Positions 1-9,289 of a stretch of DNA of 64,000 nucleotides are shown piece after piece. Within the stretch, counting starts at the first letter, position 1; the number at the start of each line of letters is the position of its first letter. The notes under the pieces were generated by a model. It made no database searches and was not told the DNA's origin. It saw only the letters and a program-made list of their open reading frames with translations. Position numbers and translations under genes: made by a program. Source of the DNA: Leptospira interrogans (GTDB lineage: Bacteria > Spirochaetota > Leptospiria > Leptospirales > Leptospiraceae); the NCBI RefSeq assembly GCF_900156205.1, contig NZ_FTNA01000001.1, positions 1 to 64,000 of the forward strand, in the 5' to 3' direction.

Positions 1-215
1 TGAGTTTTTCCTATTTTTGGGTGGGGGTGGTAAGGTTCGGAAAATTTTTCTCTATCAGAAAAACATACTTTTTGCAAGTAAAAAGACTCATTCTTGTCGG
101 AACACTTGAAAAATGTGCCTTTTTGAGCCCAGAACGGCGATCCATAGAAAGCCCGTTCTGCTTTAGTTCATTTTGATTCTAAAATCCTATTCAACTTGTG
201 GGGTTGGTTATGATA
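1..215. repeat. Dispersed ~200-bp repeat (family R3), copy 1
   Basis: This stretch matches 18445-18622 closely and 46965-47123 in reverse complement. Shared blocks include TTCGGAAAATTTTTCTCTAT, a run near CATACTTTTTGCAAGTAAAA, and a block around TTGTCGGAACACTTG. The copies diverge after about base 115, then match again around ACTTGTGGG. No ORF runs through all three copies, so I treat it as non-coding repeat DNA. The left end may continue outside the window. Confidence 0.8.
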
Positions 216-458
216 GAGAGCGTTCTGCTGAGTTCAAACGCGATCTGTCGAGCGCTCGCGAGACGCTGAGTTACTTCGAGCGCCCATAGAAGCGTTCTGC
301 TTTAGCTTCCTTGCATCAATTTCTTTCGCGTTATACCAAATTCACGTTAAGTTAAAAATTTAACTCAAAATTTAAAACGAAATCATCTTGAATCTTAAAT
401 GGGGCACTTACCATAAAACAGCGGTTATATGCAGATTTGATTTTAGGATCTGAGTATT
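216..458. other. Gene-free DNA between repeat R3 and repeat R1
   Basis: No convincing coding sequence is present. The segment contains GCGTTCTGCT words at 228-237 and 292-301, around a GC-richer stretch with AGCGCTCGCGAGACGCTGAG. Similar fragments occur near 18420, 38700 and 46950, so this is probably more dispersed repeat material. I see no promoter or RNA gene I can support. Confidence 0.5.
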
Positions 459-559
459 AGAATTGTTGAAAAATTAATTCTCCATTTGTTTCTATTTTAT
501 GGAAATGGGCAATTGAAGCAGTTTTGTTAAACTCCACTATAGAATTTTTCAACAACTCT
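459..559. repeat. MITE-like element R1, copy a (101 bp)
   Basis: The element is bounded by imperfect terminal inverted repeats, AGAATTGTTGAAAAATT on the left and AATTTTTCAACAACTCT on the right. Its interior shares long blocks with 7654-7754 and with the opposite-orientation copy at 47427-47527. It has no coding capacity. It lies just downstream of hemH (minus strand) and could fold into a long hairpin acting on the hemH 3' end; that role is inference. Confidence 0.85.
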
Positions 560-572
560 ATTATAGATTTGT

Positions 573-1670
573 TTAAGAAATCAGCCGTGTACATACTACT
601 GAATTTAAATTATAACCTCCTAACTTTTTACAGAGACATTCCTTTTTTGAGGTTTGAGAAGATTCCAAGGCTATTTTTGCCATCGCTTTTATAAATTTGG
701 GATAAATTCCGGGAGCTGGAATTCGGTAGTATTCTAAAATTCCATTTTGATAAGCTACTTTTTTGAGTTGTTCTCCGATTTCTTCTAAGGTTTCTAGGTG
801 ATCGCTTACAAAACTGATCGGATAAACGGCTACTCTTTTGACTCCTTTTTTTCCGAGGTCTTCTAACATTTGTATTGTATTTGGTTCGGTCCACTTAGAA
901 GGCCCTACCCTACTCTGAAAAGAGGTATGGCATTCTCCTGAAAATCCATTTTTGTAGAGTAATTTTTTAAGATTTGTTATGTTGGAATCTATTTCTTCCT
1001 TGTAGTGATCACCTTTTTGAATTAGGCGGATCGGAATTCCATGTGCGCTAAATACTAAGTCGATCGTTTTCCAGTCAGGAATTTCTTGAAAGGAATTGGA
1101 ATGTAAAAAGTTTTCCCGATTCAGTTTACCTTGGAAAAAATCCAGAATCAAATCTCGAATCGATTCCAAATAAATTTGAGAAGAATGGAAGGGTGTAATC
1201 CAACCTTTAGCACCTACCGGACAAAATCCAACAATTTGTTCTATAAGTTTAGCGGTACTTAAAACGGTGGATCTGGAAAAATGAGGATATAATGGAAATA
1301 TAATATTTTTATTACTCGGAATCAGAAATTCCGCAGGTATATCTCTAATATTCGGATAACCACAAGTCATAGTAACACTACTTTCCCAAATTTCTCCCGT
1401 AATTTTTTTGAGGATTTGGGTGATAGCAGCCGCTTGTTTGTTGGTTTCAGAAACCAAAGGAGAACCTCCTCCAAATCCCATGGACTCATAGGTTTTTGCG
1501 ATTTTGGGAGCTCTTTTTTTTGCGATCCATCTTCCCAGAGGTTTTCGGATCCATTCTGGAAGTGGAAGATCAAAAACAAAAGGGTCTTCAAAAAGATCGA
1601 TTAGAAATTTTTCGATTTCAAATTTGTTTCGTGGGCCGCCTAAATTGATAAATAGAATTCTATTTTTCAG
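573..1670 (-). CDS. hemH: Ferrochelatase (probable CTG start)
   Basis: HemH inserts ferrous iron into protoporphyrin IX in the last step of heme synthesis. The reading frame carries SAHGIP with the catalytic His (about residue 210), the QSRVGPSKW block, and SDHLETLEEI with the conserved acidic residues. The first ATG in frame is at 1481, but the frame is open upstream and encodes the N-terminal family signature INLGGPRNKFEI and the segment up to KTYESMGFGGGSPL. No ATG, GTG or TTG lies between the upstream stop and 1481. The best start is CTG at 1670, preceded by AGGAAG five bases upstream, giving 365 residues, normal for the family. The C-terminal tail (ECLCKK... and one more Cys) is poorly conserved. 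Function is secure; the start is inferred. Confidence 0.9.
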   Translation of the reverse strand: MKNRILFINLGGPRNKFEIEKFLIDLFEDPFVFDLPLPEWIRKPLGRWIAKKRAPKIAKTYESMGFGGGSPLVSETNKQAAAITQILKKITGEIWESSVTMTCGYPNIRDIPAEFLIPSNKNIIFPLYPHFSRSTVLSTAKLIEQIVGFCPVGAKGWITPFHSSQIYLESIRDLILDFFQGKLNRENFLHSNSFQEIPDWKTIDLVFSAHGIPIRLIQKGDHYKEEIDSNITNLKKLLYKNGFSGECHTSFQSRVGPSKWTEPNTIQMLEDLGKKGVKRVAVYPISFVSDHLETLEEIGEQLKKVAYQNGILEYYRIPAPGIYPKFIKAMAKIALESSQTSKKECLCKKLGGYNLNSVVCTRLIS

Positions 1671-1740
1671 ATTGTCTTCCTTTAAAAATTAGTTTTAAAT
1701 TTTACCGATTTTGTCGGAAAACTTAAAACTGAATAATTTC

Positions 1741-2835
<1,095 letters not shown>

Positions 2836-2871
2836 AGGTTTATTGTCTAAATTTAAATTGCCGACGATTCT

Positions 2872-2892
2872 GGGGTGCAATCATTTCACCCC
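2872..2892. promoter_or_regulatory. Candidate parS centromere site 1
   Basis: This 21-bp near-palindrome has the form GGGGTG(9 bases)CACCCC and lies between the barrel gene and parA. A nearly identical site occurs inside parB at 4523-4543, and similarity continues 3' of both sites (CCCGAAA then ATTGA). Two matching dyads bracketing parAB and absent elsewhere in the window are what a ParB-binding site would look like. No binding data are available, so this is inference from sequence. Confidence 0.5.
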
Positions 2893-3041
2893 GAAAGATT
2901 GAATTGACGGATCAAGACAGATTAACCCGCCCTACCCTACTCATGCAATACAGTTTTTAGTGTTTTTGAAATCGATGCGACATAGTTTGATTTGACAGTG
3001 TGTGTGCGTCTGGATGAAATTGACTCGGGGACTAAAGATTC

Positions 3042-3959
3042 ATGAATTCTAAAAATCTAACAGTCAGACAGATTTTAGATGAGTTTGAAATTTCCTCGGA
3101 AGATGAATTTTTATCCAAGGTAAAGGAATGGAAAATTCCAACTTCCGGAAAAGGAAAATTTGATCGTGAAGTAATAGAAAAATATTTTCAAAAAACCGAA
3201 AAACAAACCTATGATTCCTTTATTATCGCAGTCTCTAATCAAAAAGGAGGAGAAGGTAAAACTACGGTTTCGGTATGTTTGGCGGAGGCGCTTTCTAAGT
3301 TGGCGCCCGTGCTTCTCGTGGACTGGGACGCTCAGGCCAATATCACTCAACTTTTTTTTGGTGCCGTGGAGCATTCCGTGTTCCATTCTTTGGGTTATAA
3401 AGAAGAAAATCAGATTCCGGTAAAAGAGTTGTTAATTAGACTTGCTCCGGATTTGGATTTATTACCTTCTTCCATTCATCTTGCCAATTTTACGACCCCG
3501 TATGAAAGGGACGATTTTGAACTTTTGAAAGATGCACTTAAACCGGTTCGTTCCAGTTATAAATATATTATTATAGATTGTCCACCTTCTCTAGGTTTAA
3601 TTTTAGAAAATGCTTTGATCGCCGCCGATCACGTATTGATACCGATCCAAACACGAGCTTTTAGCGTTCAAGGCCTAAAGGATTTACATTCTACAATTTT
3701 AAAAATTAAAAAGAAAGCAAATCCGTCACTTAATCTTTTAGGGGCTGTTCTCAATCAGTATGAAGACGCGCGTGCTCTCGCGGGGCTCGCGGACGCCATC
3801 CGAAAATATTTTGAAGTTTTTAATACTGTTATTTATAGAAGAGAATCGATTCCACAGGCGCAGGCTAAGAAAAAACTTTTGGGAGAATACGATAACAAAG
3901 CTATGCAGATGTTTTCTTCTTTGGCGGAGGAATTAATGGAGAGGATTTCAAATGGCTAA
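3042..3959 (+). CDS. parA: ParA family partition ATPase
   Basis: ParA ATPases form dynamic gradients on the nucleoid that move ParB-parS complexes. The 305-residue protein has a deviant Walker A, KGGEGKTT (residues 68-75), a Walker A' VDWDAQAN (about 93-100) and a Walker B IIIDCPPSLG. The first 55 residues precede the ATPase domain and could hold a small DNA-binding domain, as in longer ParA proteins that also autoregulate; that part is inference. The last 8 bases overlap the start of parB, so the two are translationally coupled. No replication initiator gene is adjacent. It could belong to a chromosomal locus or be a relic of an integrated replicon. Confidence 0.92.
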   Translation: MNSKNLTVRQILDEFEISSEDEFLSKVKEWKIPTSGKGKFDREVIEKYFQKTEKQTYDSFIIAVSNQKGGEGKTTVSVCLAEALSKLAPVLLVDWDAQANITQLFFGAVEHSVFHSLGYKEENQIPVKELLIRLAPDLDLLPSSIHLANFTTPYERDDFELLKDALKPVRSSYKYIIIDCPPSLGLILENALIAADHVLIPIQTRAFSVQGLKDLHSTILKIKKKANPSLNLLGAVLNQYEDARALAGLADAIRKYFEVFNTVIYRRESIPQAQAKKKLLGEYDNKAMQMFSSLAEELMERISNG

Positions 3960-4659
3960 ACGGTCGGATTTTGCGGGAATGGATCTTCTTACCGCGTTTG
4001 GAGAAAAAGAATCTTCTAAATTGGAAATACAACTTTCTGATATAGTTCCAAATCCATCCCAACCAAGGGTTTTTGGAAAAGAAGAAGTTTCCGATCTTGT
4101 GGAATCTATGAAACGATTGGGATTGATTGAGCCGATTGTAGTACGAAAATCTGGAAAAAAGTATCAGATTGTTGCAGGAGAAAGACGGTATCAGGCCGCA
4201 AAAATTCTTAAATGGAATACGATTCCTGCCATTGAAACCTCGGCGTCCGAGGACAAATGTTTTGAGATGGCTCTCGCAGAAAATGAAAAAAGAAAAAGTC
4301 TAAACCCTTGGGAAGTAGGACGTGCCATTCAATTTTTAAGAAAAGAAAAAAAGAAAACTGCAGAAGAAGTTTCTAAAATTTTAGGTTTTACCGAAAGATA
4401 CGTAAAACAATTGAGTTCTATTGCAAGACTCGATCAGAAATCGGTGGGAGACCTAATTAAATCTGGAAAGGATACTTCTGTAAAAAACCTGGAAGCACTT
4501 TTAAAACAAAAAGAGGGTAGGGGGGGTGAAATCATTTCATCCCGAAAATTGATTCAATCTAAGATCGTTTTACAGATCGGAAAACTTTCGTTACAACAAA
4601 GGGAAAAATTTTTAAAAGAACTTTCTTCTTTAAAAAAGAAATATGGAATCAAAGACTAA
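3952..4659 (+). CDS. parB: ParB/Spo0J family partition protein
   Basis: ParB binds parS and loads onto DNA as a CTP-dependent clamp. The 235-residue protein shows the N-terminal NPSQPR motif (about 34-39), the CTP-binding VAGERRYQAA box (74-83), the AENEKRKSLNPWE segment and a helix-turn-helix around ILGFTERYVKQL (about 143-154). The C-terminal dimerisation region is short and Lys-rich. It starts within the parA stop. A candidate parS dyad lies inside its coding sequence at 4523-4543, as reported for some partition loci. Confidence 0.92.
   Translation: MAKRSDFAGMDLLTAFGEKESSKLEIQLSDIVPNPSQPRVFGKEEVSDLVESMKRLGLIEPIVVRKSGKKYQIVAGERRYQAAKILKWNTIPAIETSASEDKCFEMALAENEKRKSLNPWEVGRAIQFLRKEKKKTAEEVSKILGFTERYVKQLSSIARLDQKSVGDLIKSGKDTSVKNLEALLKQKEGRGGEIISSRKLIQSKIVLQIGKLSLQQREKFLKELSSLKKKYGIKD
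4523..4543. promoter_or_regulatory. Candidate parS centromere site 2 (inside parB)
   Basis: This 21-bp near-palindrome GGGGTG(9 bases)CATCCC differs from the site at 2872-2892 at two positions, and the similarity continues downstream. It is preceded by GGGTAGGG, related to a 13-mer repeated around parAB. It falls in the linker region of parB, where the coded protein (near GGEIISS) is not part of a conserved motif. Confidence 0.45.
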
Positions 4660-4758
4660 AAAAAGAGGTAACCTCAAGGTCAGCCGTGTTTTTAGAAAGA
4701 ACGATAAACAACTATTTTTAAAATAATTTTTTAATTAAATTCTTTAAACGGAGAAAAC

Positions 4759-5361
4759 ATGAAAATCGCTATTATAGCCGGTCCTCATAGAAAAATTTCA
4801 CAGTCGGCCAAGGTCGCAAATTGGATAGGAAATAGACTTGGATCTTTAGGTCATCAGAGTTGGATTCTTGATTTAGGAAATCATAAACTTCCGGTCTGGG
4901 ATGATTCCTTTTGGGAAGGTGGAGAGTCTTGGGATAAGATTTGGAAGCCGATAGAAGCTGAACTTAAAAATGCGGAAGCTTTTGTTTTTGTAACTCCGGA
5001 ATATTCCGGTATGGCCTCTCCCGGACTAAAAAACTTTCTTCTTTACTGTAATTCTACTTTACTTGGTCACAAACCGGTTTTGATAAGCGCTGTTTCTGCG
5101 AGTAGGGGAGGGGCTTATCCTATCGCCGAACTTAGGATGAGTAGTTATAAAAATACCAAATTCTGTTACATTCCCGAACATATCATAGTAAGAGACGCAG
5201 AACACGTTCTCAACGGACCCGAATCGGCAAGTAAGGAAGATTCTTACATCCGAGATAGGATCGATTTTGCCCTTAAAATTTTAGTAAGTTATGGAGAGGC
5301 TCTAAAACAAGTTCGGGATTCTGGAGTGACCATTAAAAAAGAATTCCCAAATGGGATGTAA
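4759..5361 (+). CDS. NADPH-dependent FMN reductase family protein
   Basis: This 200-residue flavodoxin-fold protein begins KIAIIAGPHRKISQSAKVAN, the phosphate-binding loop region of the family. It contains FVTPEYSGMASPGLKNFL (about 75-92), the FMN-ring-binding segment, and SASRGGAYPI. Such enzymes reduce FMN, quinones, azo compounds or metals with NAD(P)H in the cytosol. The start is ATG with ACGGAGA upstream. It follows parB by 99 bases on the same strand but is probably a separate unit. The substrate cannot be told from sequence. Confidence 0.85.
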   Translation: MKIAIIAGPHRKISQSAKVANWIGNRLGSLGHQSWILDLGNHKLPVWDDSFWEGGESWDKIWKPIEAELKNAEAFVFVTPEYSGMASPGLKNFLLYCNSTLLGHKPVLISAVSASRGGAYPIAELRMSSYKNTKFCYIPEHIIVRDAEHVLNGPESASKEDSYIRDRIDFALKILVSYGEALKQVRDSGVTIKKEFPNGM

Positions 5362-5485
5362 GAATTTTCAAAAAATATACTTAAGATATTTATAATGTTC
5401 TAATGGTTCTATATTAAGGAAATTCCTTTGAAAATCCAGCCGCACTCGTTCTCATTTCTAAATTTGAATGATAGTAATCAATATT

Positions 5486-5574
5486 AGAGTTGTCGAAAAA
5501 TTTAATAGTGAAGTTTAACAAAATCACTTCAATTTCTCATTTCAATCAAATGAAAATTTATTTCCAATAACTCT
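5486..5574. repeat. MITE-like element R1, copy b (degenerate)
   Basis: The left end AGAGTTGTCGAAAAATTTAA and the right end CAATAACTCT match the R1 terminal repeats. The interior AACAAAATCACTTCAATT is a decayed form of the AACAAAACTGCTTCAATT block seen in other copies. No coding capacity. Confidence 0.7.
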
Positions 5575-5649
5575 ATCGACTTGAGTGTTAATTTTAGAAA
5601 TGCGTTTGCTGCTGGAGTCTATGAAAAGAACACTATGATGAGCTTGTTT

Positions 5650-5825
5650 TACTACTCGGACACATGAATAGAATACTTGTGTTAGATTGTTTCAAAAATT
5701 TGAATATTTTGGTTTTGCTTTAAAATGCCGTAAATCCCGAATTTGCGATATTTTTTAAATACCACTATTTGTTCGTAAATTAGGCCGTTAATAACTTGGT
5801 ACTATTTTCATGCGTCCGAGTAGTA
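5650..5825. repeat. MITE-like element R2, copy a (176 bp)
   Basis: Terminal inverted repeats of about 19-25 bp bound the element. The left end reads TACTACTCGGACACATGAA and the right end, in reverse complement, reads TACTACTCGGACGCATGAA. The interior matches 12080-12254 almost base for base. There is no ORF of useful length. The shape (under 200 bp, inverted termini, intergenic, multicopy) is that of a non-autonomous transposon; no transposase is present in the window. Confidence 0.85.
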
Positions 5826-5963
5826 TTAATTTAGCGCATTACACATAACTCTCAATCACCGAATTTTGGAACCGGATAACAATAGATAGTTGAGTATTAT
5901 AAAAACGTATCTTTCTGACAATTCTAATTTAGAGGAATACATTCTTAAATACTTATAAGAGTA

Positions 5964-7127
5964 TTAGAATGTTCTGATTTTTTGAAGAACCCAATGGACC
6001 GTTTTAGTAAAAAGTAACCAAGTAACAAGAGGGACGATTACATTCAAAAAACCGACGATAAAAATCAACGGCCAGGCAAAACCAGAACCCCAAGCAAAAG
6101 GATTTAAGGCGTGCATCAGATGAATCAGTATGGGATGTAGAAAAAAGATCCCCATACTATTTTTGCCGATAAAGGCAAAAGTGGAAATGAACCTTTTATG
6201 TTTGTTTTGTTTTTGAGAATCTTCTGCCCAGAAAAATAAAAATAAAAACATAACAAGGGGATAAAAGATCAAATGATTGGAAGAATCAAATTTCCAAAAA
6301 TAACCTGCAATACCCACTACAGCTAAATAGAATAATATTCCACAAAAAAGAATTTTACTAAAAGAGTAGGGTAGGGGACCGGACTTTTTGAAAAGTAGTA
6401 AAAAATTTCTAGGTTCTTTAAACCACTTTTCGGCAAACATAGCAAAGACGAAAAAGAAAAAAAATCCGGTGGGTAAAATCGGCTCTATGGTTTTTAAAAC
6501 CGGGTCGTCCACGTAATGAAAAAAGTGATTTGATAAAAAATTCGTCACAAGAGCAGTCAAAAGAAAGATCAAAACTGCTTTTGAAGATTTTAAATTAGAT
6601 ACAAATAGTTTCAAAAAAGGGAATATTCCATAAAAGGAAACTAATAGAGGAACAAAATAATAAGGAGCGCACCAGGTTCCGAGTAAAACTCCTTTGAGAA
6701 ATTCTATTAATTTAGGAAACGTTCCTAATTTTATATAAGAAGCCAAAAGGCTTATACCTAAGTAAGGGATCAAAAAAGAAATTAATTTTGGTTTCCAATA
6801 ATCTTTCCAGTTTGTGAATTTTAAAAAAATCCCGGAAGAAATAATAAACGCCGGAACCCCAAATCTAGATAAGTTAGAAATAAAAAGAGTAAATGAAGAG
6901 GCGCTTTCGTTTGGACCAAAATACTGATAATAAGAGTTCACATGAATAAAAACGATTCCAGTGATGGCAAGTCCTCGGATGAAATCTACGGATTGGCTTC
7001 TATTATTTGAAGTTTCTTTTTTCGGAAAAGAAAGTAGAATTTGAGAAGGCGTTTCTGAGGTGATACATATTAGAACTAGTATACAAAGCCCTAATGTATC
7101 TATAAGTAATGAAAGATTAGAAATCAT
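5964..7127 (-). CDS. Acyltransferase 3 (OafA-like) membrane protein
   Basis: The 387-residue protein is almost entirely hydrophobic with about ten predicted membrane helices. It carries the family signature near residue 46, QSVDFIRGLAITGIVFIH, which includes the Arg and His of the RG...H motif. Family members transfer acetyl or other acyl groups to sugars of O-antigen, exopolysaccharide or peptidoglycan precursors in the inner membrane. An extra helix precedes the domain. The gene stands alone. The 13-mer GAGTAGGGTAGGG lies within it at 6364-6376. Confidence 0.85.
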   Translation of the reverse strand: MISNLSLLIDTLGLCILVLICITSETPSQILLSFPKKETSNNRSQSVDFIRGLAITGIVFIHVNSYYQYFGPNESASSFTLFISNLSRFGVPAFIISSGIFLKFTNWKDYWKPKLISFLIPYLGISLLASYIKLGTFPKLIEFLKGVLLGTWCAPYYFVPLLVSFYGIFPFLKLFVSNLKSSKAVLIFLLTALVTNFLSNHFFHYVDDPVLKTIEPILPTGFFFFFVFAMFAEKWFKEPRNFLLLFKKSGPLPYSFSKILFCGILFYLAVVGIAGYFWKFDSSNHLIFYPLVMFLFLFFWAEDSQKQNKHKRFISTFAFIGKNSMGIFFLHPILIHLMHALNPFAWGSGFAWPLIFIVGFLNVIVPLVTWLLFTKTVHWVLQKIRTF

Positions 7128-7222
7128 AAAAAGAGTGTGCTTTTTTTAAAGATAAAATTAATATTTAAACGTCAAGATGCGATTTTATGATAAGGAAGTA
7201 AATCTTTTAGGCGGTTTGAAAA

Positions 7223-7582
7223 ATGAATACGTTGGAGATTCCTGCTGGTGGAATCGTTTTTAAAGAAGGAGATACAAATAACGCGATGTATGTAATTCTC
7301 TCCGGCTCCGTCGAAGTTTTTTTTACTCGGAAAAATACAATCCAACGTCTTGCTGTCATGAAAAAAGGAGATTTTTTTGGTGAAATGGCTTTGTTTCGTG
7401 CAATGCCCAGAACCGCTACCGCAAAAGCAATTTTAGATTGTAGACTTGCCGTGATAGAAAGTAGACAACAGCTAGAAAGATTTCTAGTTAAAAATCCAGA
7501 TTTTTCTGCCAAAATGGTTCGGATTCTTGCGGATCGTTTGGCACACACGGACGAAATTCTAGGTTCAAAATTAGAAGAATAA
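7223..7582 (+). CDS. Stand-alone cyclic-nucleotide-binding domain protein
   Basis: The 119-residue protein is a single cNMP-binding domain. The phosphate-binding cassette FGEMALFRAMPRTATA (52-67) keeps the conserved Glu and Arg that contact the ribose and cyclic phosphate. No helix-turn-helix follows, so it is not a CRP-type transcription factor by itself. It might act as a partner or regulatory subunit; its target is unknown. The start is ATG with GGCGG 15 bases upstream, a weak site. Confidence 0.88.
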   Translation: MNTLEIPAGGIVFKEGDTNNAMYVILSGSVEVFFTRKNTIQRLAVMKKGDFFGEMALFRAMPRTATAKAILDCRLAVIESRQQLERFLVKNPDFSAKMVRILADRLAHTDEILGSKLEE

Positions 7583-7986
7583 GATTCTAACCTAACATAA
7601 ATTAGGTGTAAGAATAGAGTGTATCTATTTGATTTATAATAGAAAAATCCAATAGAATTGTTGAAAAATTAATTCTCCATCTGTTTCTATTTTATGGAAA
7701 CGAGCAATTAAAGCAGTTTTGTTAATTGGAACTAGGGAATTTTTCAACAACTCTAATTTAGTTTTTGACTCTATAGCTGGATTTTTTACATCGAACTTGT
7801 ATTTCTCAAGCGGTTCCAAATAAAATTCAAAAAGTTGGAACATTTCAATAAAGCGGAATTAACTTTTTGTTATTTATGATCGTAAAACAATTCTTGAACT
7901 TTGTATTTACGGAAGATTTAAATAAATGGATTTTCCTTGAAATTAATGTTTGAAGCGAGTTACAATTCTAAGTTAAGTTGTCTTCT
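7583..7986. other. Intergenic region with R1 element
   Basis: The first 35 bases hold an imperfect inverted repeat around TAACCTAAC and TTAGGTGTAAG, a possible weak terminator of the cNMP gene but with no T run. An R1 element occupies 7654-7754. The rest, up to the SDR gene, has no recognisable feature. Confidence 0.6.
7654..7754. repeat. MITE-like element R1, copy c (101 bp)
   Basis: It is bounded by AGAATTGTTGAAAAATT and AATTTTTCAACAACTCT, like copy a at 459-559, with about 90% identity across the element by eye. A short open frame on the minus strand through it is a by-product of the repeat. Confidence 0.85.
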
Positions 7987-8733
7987 ATGAAAAACGTAAT
8001 CATCACAGGTGCAAGTTCTGGAATTGGAAAGGAATTGGCTAGGCTTTACGCACAAACTGGAGCAAACGTAGCCCTTACGGCGAGACGAAAGGACGTTCTC
8101 AAAAAAATTGTAGAAGAATTGAAATCTTCTGGAACGAAGGGTAAAATTCTTTTTGCTTCTTTGGATGTATCTGATGCAGACCAAAATTTTAAGGTCATTC
8201 CTAAATTGATTAAGGAGTTAGGTGGTTTAGATCTGATCGTTTTAAATGCGGGCATTTCTACTACTTCTTCATTTGGTGGAAGAAGTTTTGAAGCGGATCG
8301 TGCAGTGATTGAAACCAATTTGATCGGGGCTATGGCGGGTGTAGAAGCGGTTCTTCCGATTTTTCAAAAACAGAAATCGGGTCAAATTGTAGCGATCTCT
8401 TCCGTTGCATCGTTTAGAGGACTTCCTGGTTCTGCTAGCTATTCTTCTTCCAAGGCGGGATTATCTGTCTATATGGAAGCGCTTCGAGGAGAAGTAAAAC
8501 GATATGGAATTTCTGTAAGCGTAATTCATCCTGGATTTATAGACACTCCGATCAATAATCGGATGAAGTCTCGCCCTTTTGTAATTTCCGTAGAACGAGG
8601 TGCGCAAAAAATATTTAAAAGAATTGAAAACAATGTTTTATCGGCTACAGTTCCTTGGTTCCCATGGGTTTTCCTGGGTTATCTTATGAAACGCATTCCA
8701 GAATTTTTATGGTCGAAGATCAGTCTGAAATAA
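7987..8733 (+). CDS. Short-chain dehydrogenase/reductase (SDR 1)
   Basis: This classical SDR of 248 residues has the cofactor loop TGASSGIG (7-14), NAG (about 87-89), and the catalytic Ser and YSSSK (Tyr 152, Lys 156). It oxidises or reduces an alcohol/ketone with NAD(P)H; the substrate is unknown. The ATG at 7987 is preferred to an in-frame TTG three codons earlier. The last 25 bases overlap the next gene, so it heads a cluster with the phosphatase and NADH dehydrogenase. Its catalytic block YSSSKA resembles that of a second SDR at 12434. Confidence 0.88.
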   Translation: MKNVIITGASSGIGKELARLYAQTGANVALTARRKDVLKKIVEELKSSGTKGKILFASLDVSDADQNFKVIPKLIKELGGLDLIVLNAGISTTSSFGGRSFEADRAVIETNLIGAMAGVEAVLPIFQKQKSGQIVAISSVASFRGLPGSASYSSSKAGLSVYMEALRGEVKRYGISVSVIHPGFIDTPINNRMKSRPFVISVERGAQKIFKRIENNVLSATVPWFPWVFLGYLMKRIPEFLWSKISLK

Positions 8734-9260
8734 ACTTACCCTTTGAAAAGCAGAATCCGAAAAGTAAAAATTTGATTCGGGTTTTATTTGTCTGTCTTGG
8801 AAATATTTGCAGATCCCCTGCCGCAGAAGGAGCTTTTTTGGATTTGATTCAAAAGAGAAATTTAGAATCTTCCTTCTTAGTAGATTCTTGTGGAACTTCT
8901 AGATATCATATCGGAGAACTTCCTGATCCTAGAACCAGACAAGCCGCGCGAAAAAGAGGGATCGAACTAACTCATAGGGCGAGACAGTTTAGAAGAGAAG
9001 ATTTTAGAGAATTCGACTACATTCTAACGATGGATAAATCCAATCAAAAGGACGTTTTATCTCTCGCGTCCTCGGATGAGGAAAGAAAAAAAGTACAATT
9101 GTTTCGATTTTTTCAAAAAGATTCAAAAAAAGATTCCGAGGTTCCAGATCCGTATTACGGAACTTTGAAAGACTTTGAAGAAGTGCAAAATATTGTCTCG
9201 GATGTCGCAGAAGACTTTCTTGAATTCCTGCTTTCTAGAAAATTGGATTTAAAAACCTAA
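8709..9260 (+). CDS. Low-molecular-weight protein tyrosine phosphatase
   Basis: The 183-residue protein has the P-loop CLGNICRS (Cys 29, Arg 35; CX5R-S) near its N-terminus and the C-terminal general-acid motif VPDPYYG, both diagnostic. It removes phosphate from tyrosine residues (or low-molecular substrates) in the cytosol, and in other bacteria often controls polysaccharide export kinases. The ATG at 8709 lies inside the end of the SDR gene. A longer frame from 8655 would overlap more and adds no conserved sequence. No tyrosine kinase is visible nearby. Confidence 0.9.
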   Translation: MVEDQSEINLPFEKQNPKSKNLIRVLFVCLGNICRSPAAEGAFLDLIQKRNLESSFLVDSCGTSRYHIGELPDPRTRQAARKRGIELTHRARQFRREDFREFDYILTMDKSNQKDVLSLASSDEERKKVQLFRFFQKDSKKDSEVPDPYYGTLKDFEEVQNIVSDVAEDFLEFLLSRKLDLKT

Positions 9261-9289
9261 TCCAAGAAAGCGGGAGAGAATATTCACAA

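Larger units (their letters stand above)
5362..5963. other. Repeat-filled intergenic region
   Basis: This gap between convergent genes contains a degenerate R1 element (5486-5574) and a full R2 element (5650-5825), described separately. The remainder has no ORF or motif I can support. Confidence 0.7.

Noticed and set aside
1575..1650. C-terminal iron-sulfur cluster in ferrochelatase
   Set aside because: The C-terminus has only three Cys (two in CLC and one later) at spacing unlike the known four-Cys cluster motif, so I make no such claim.
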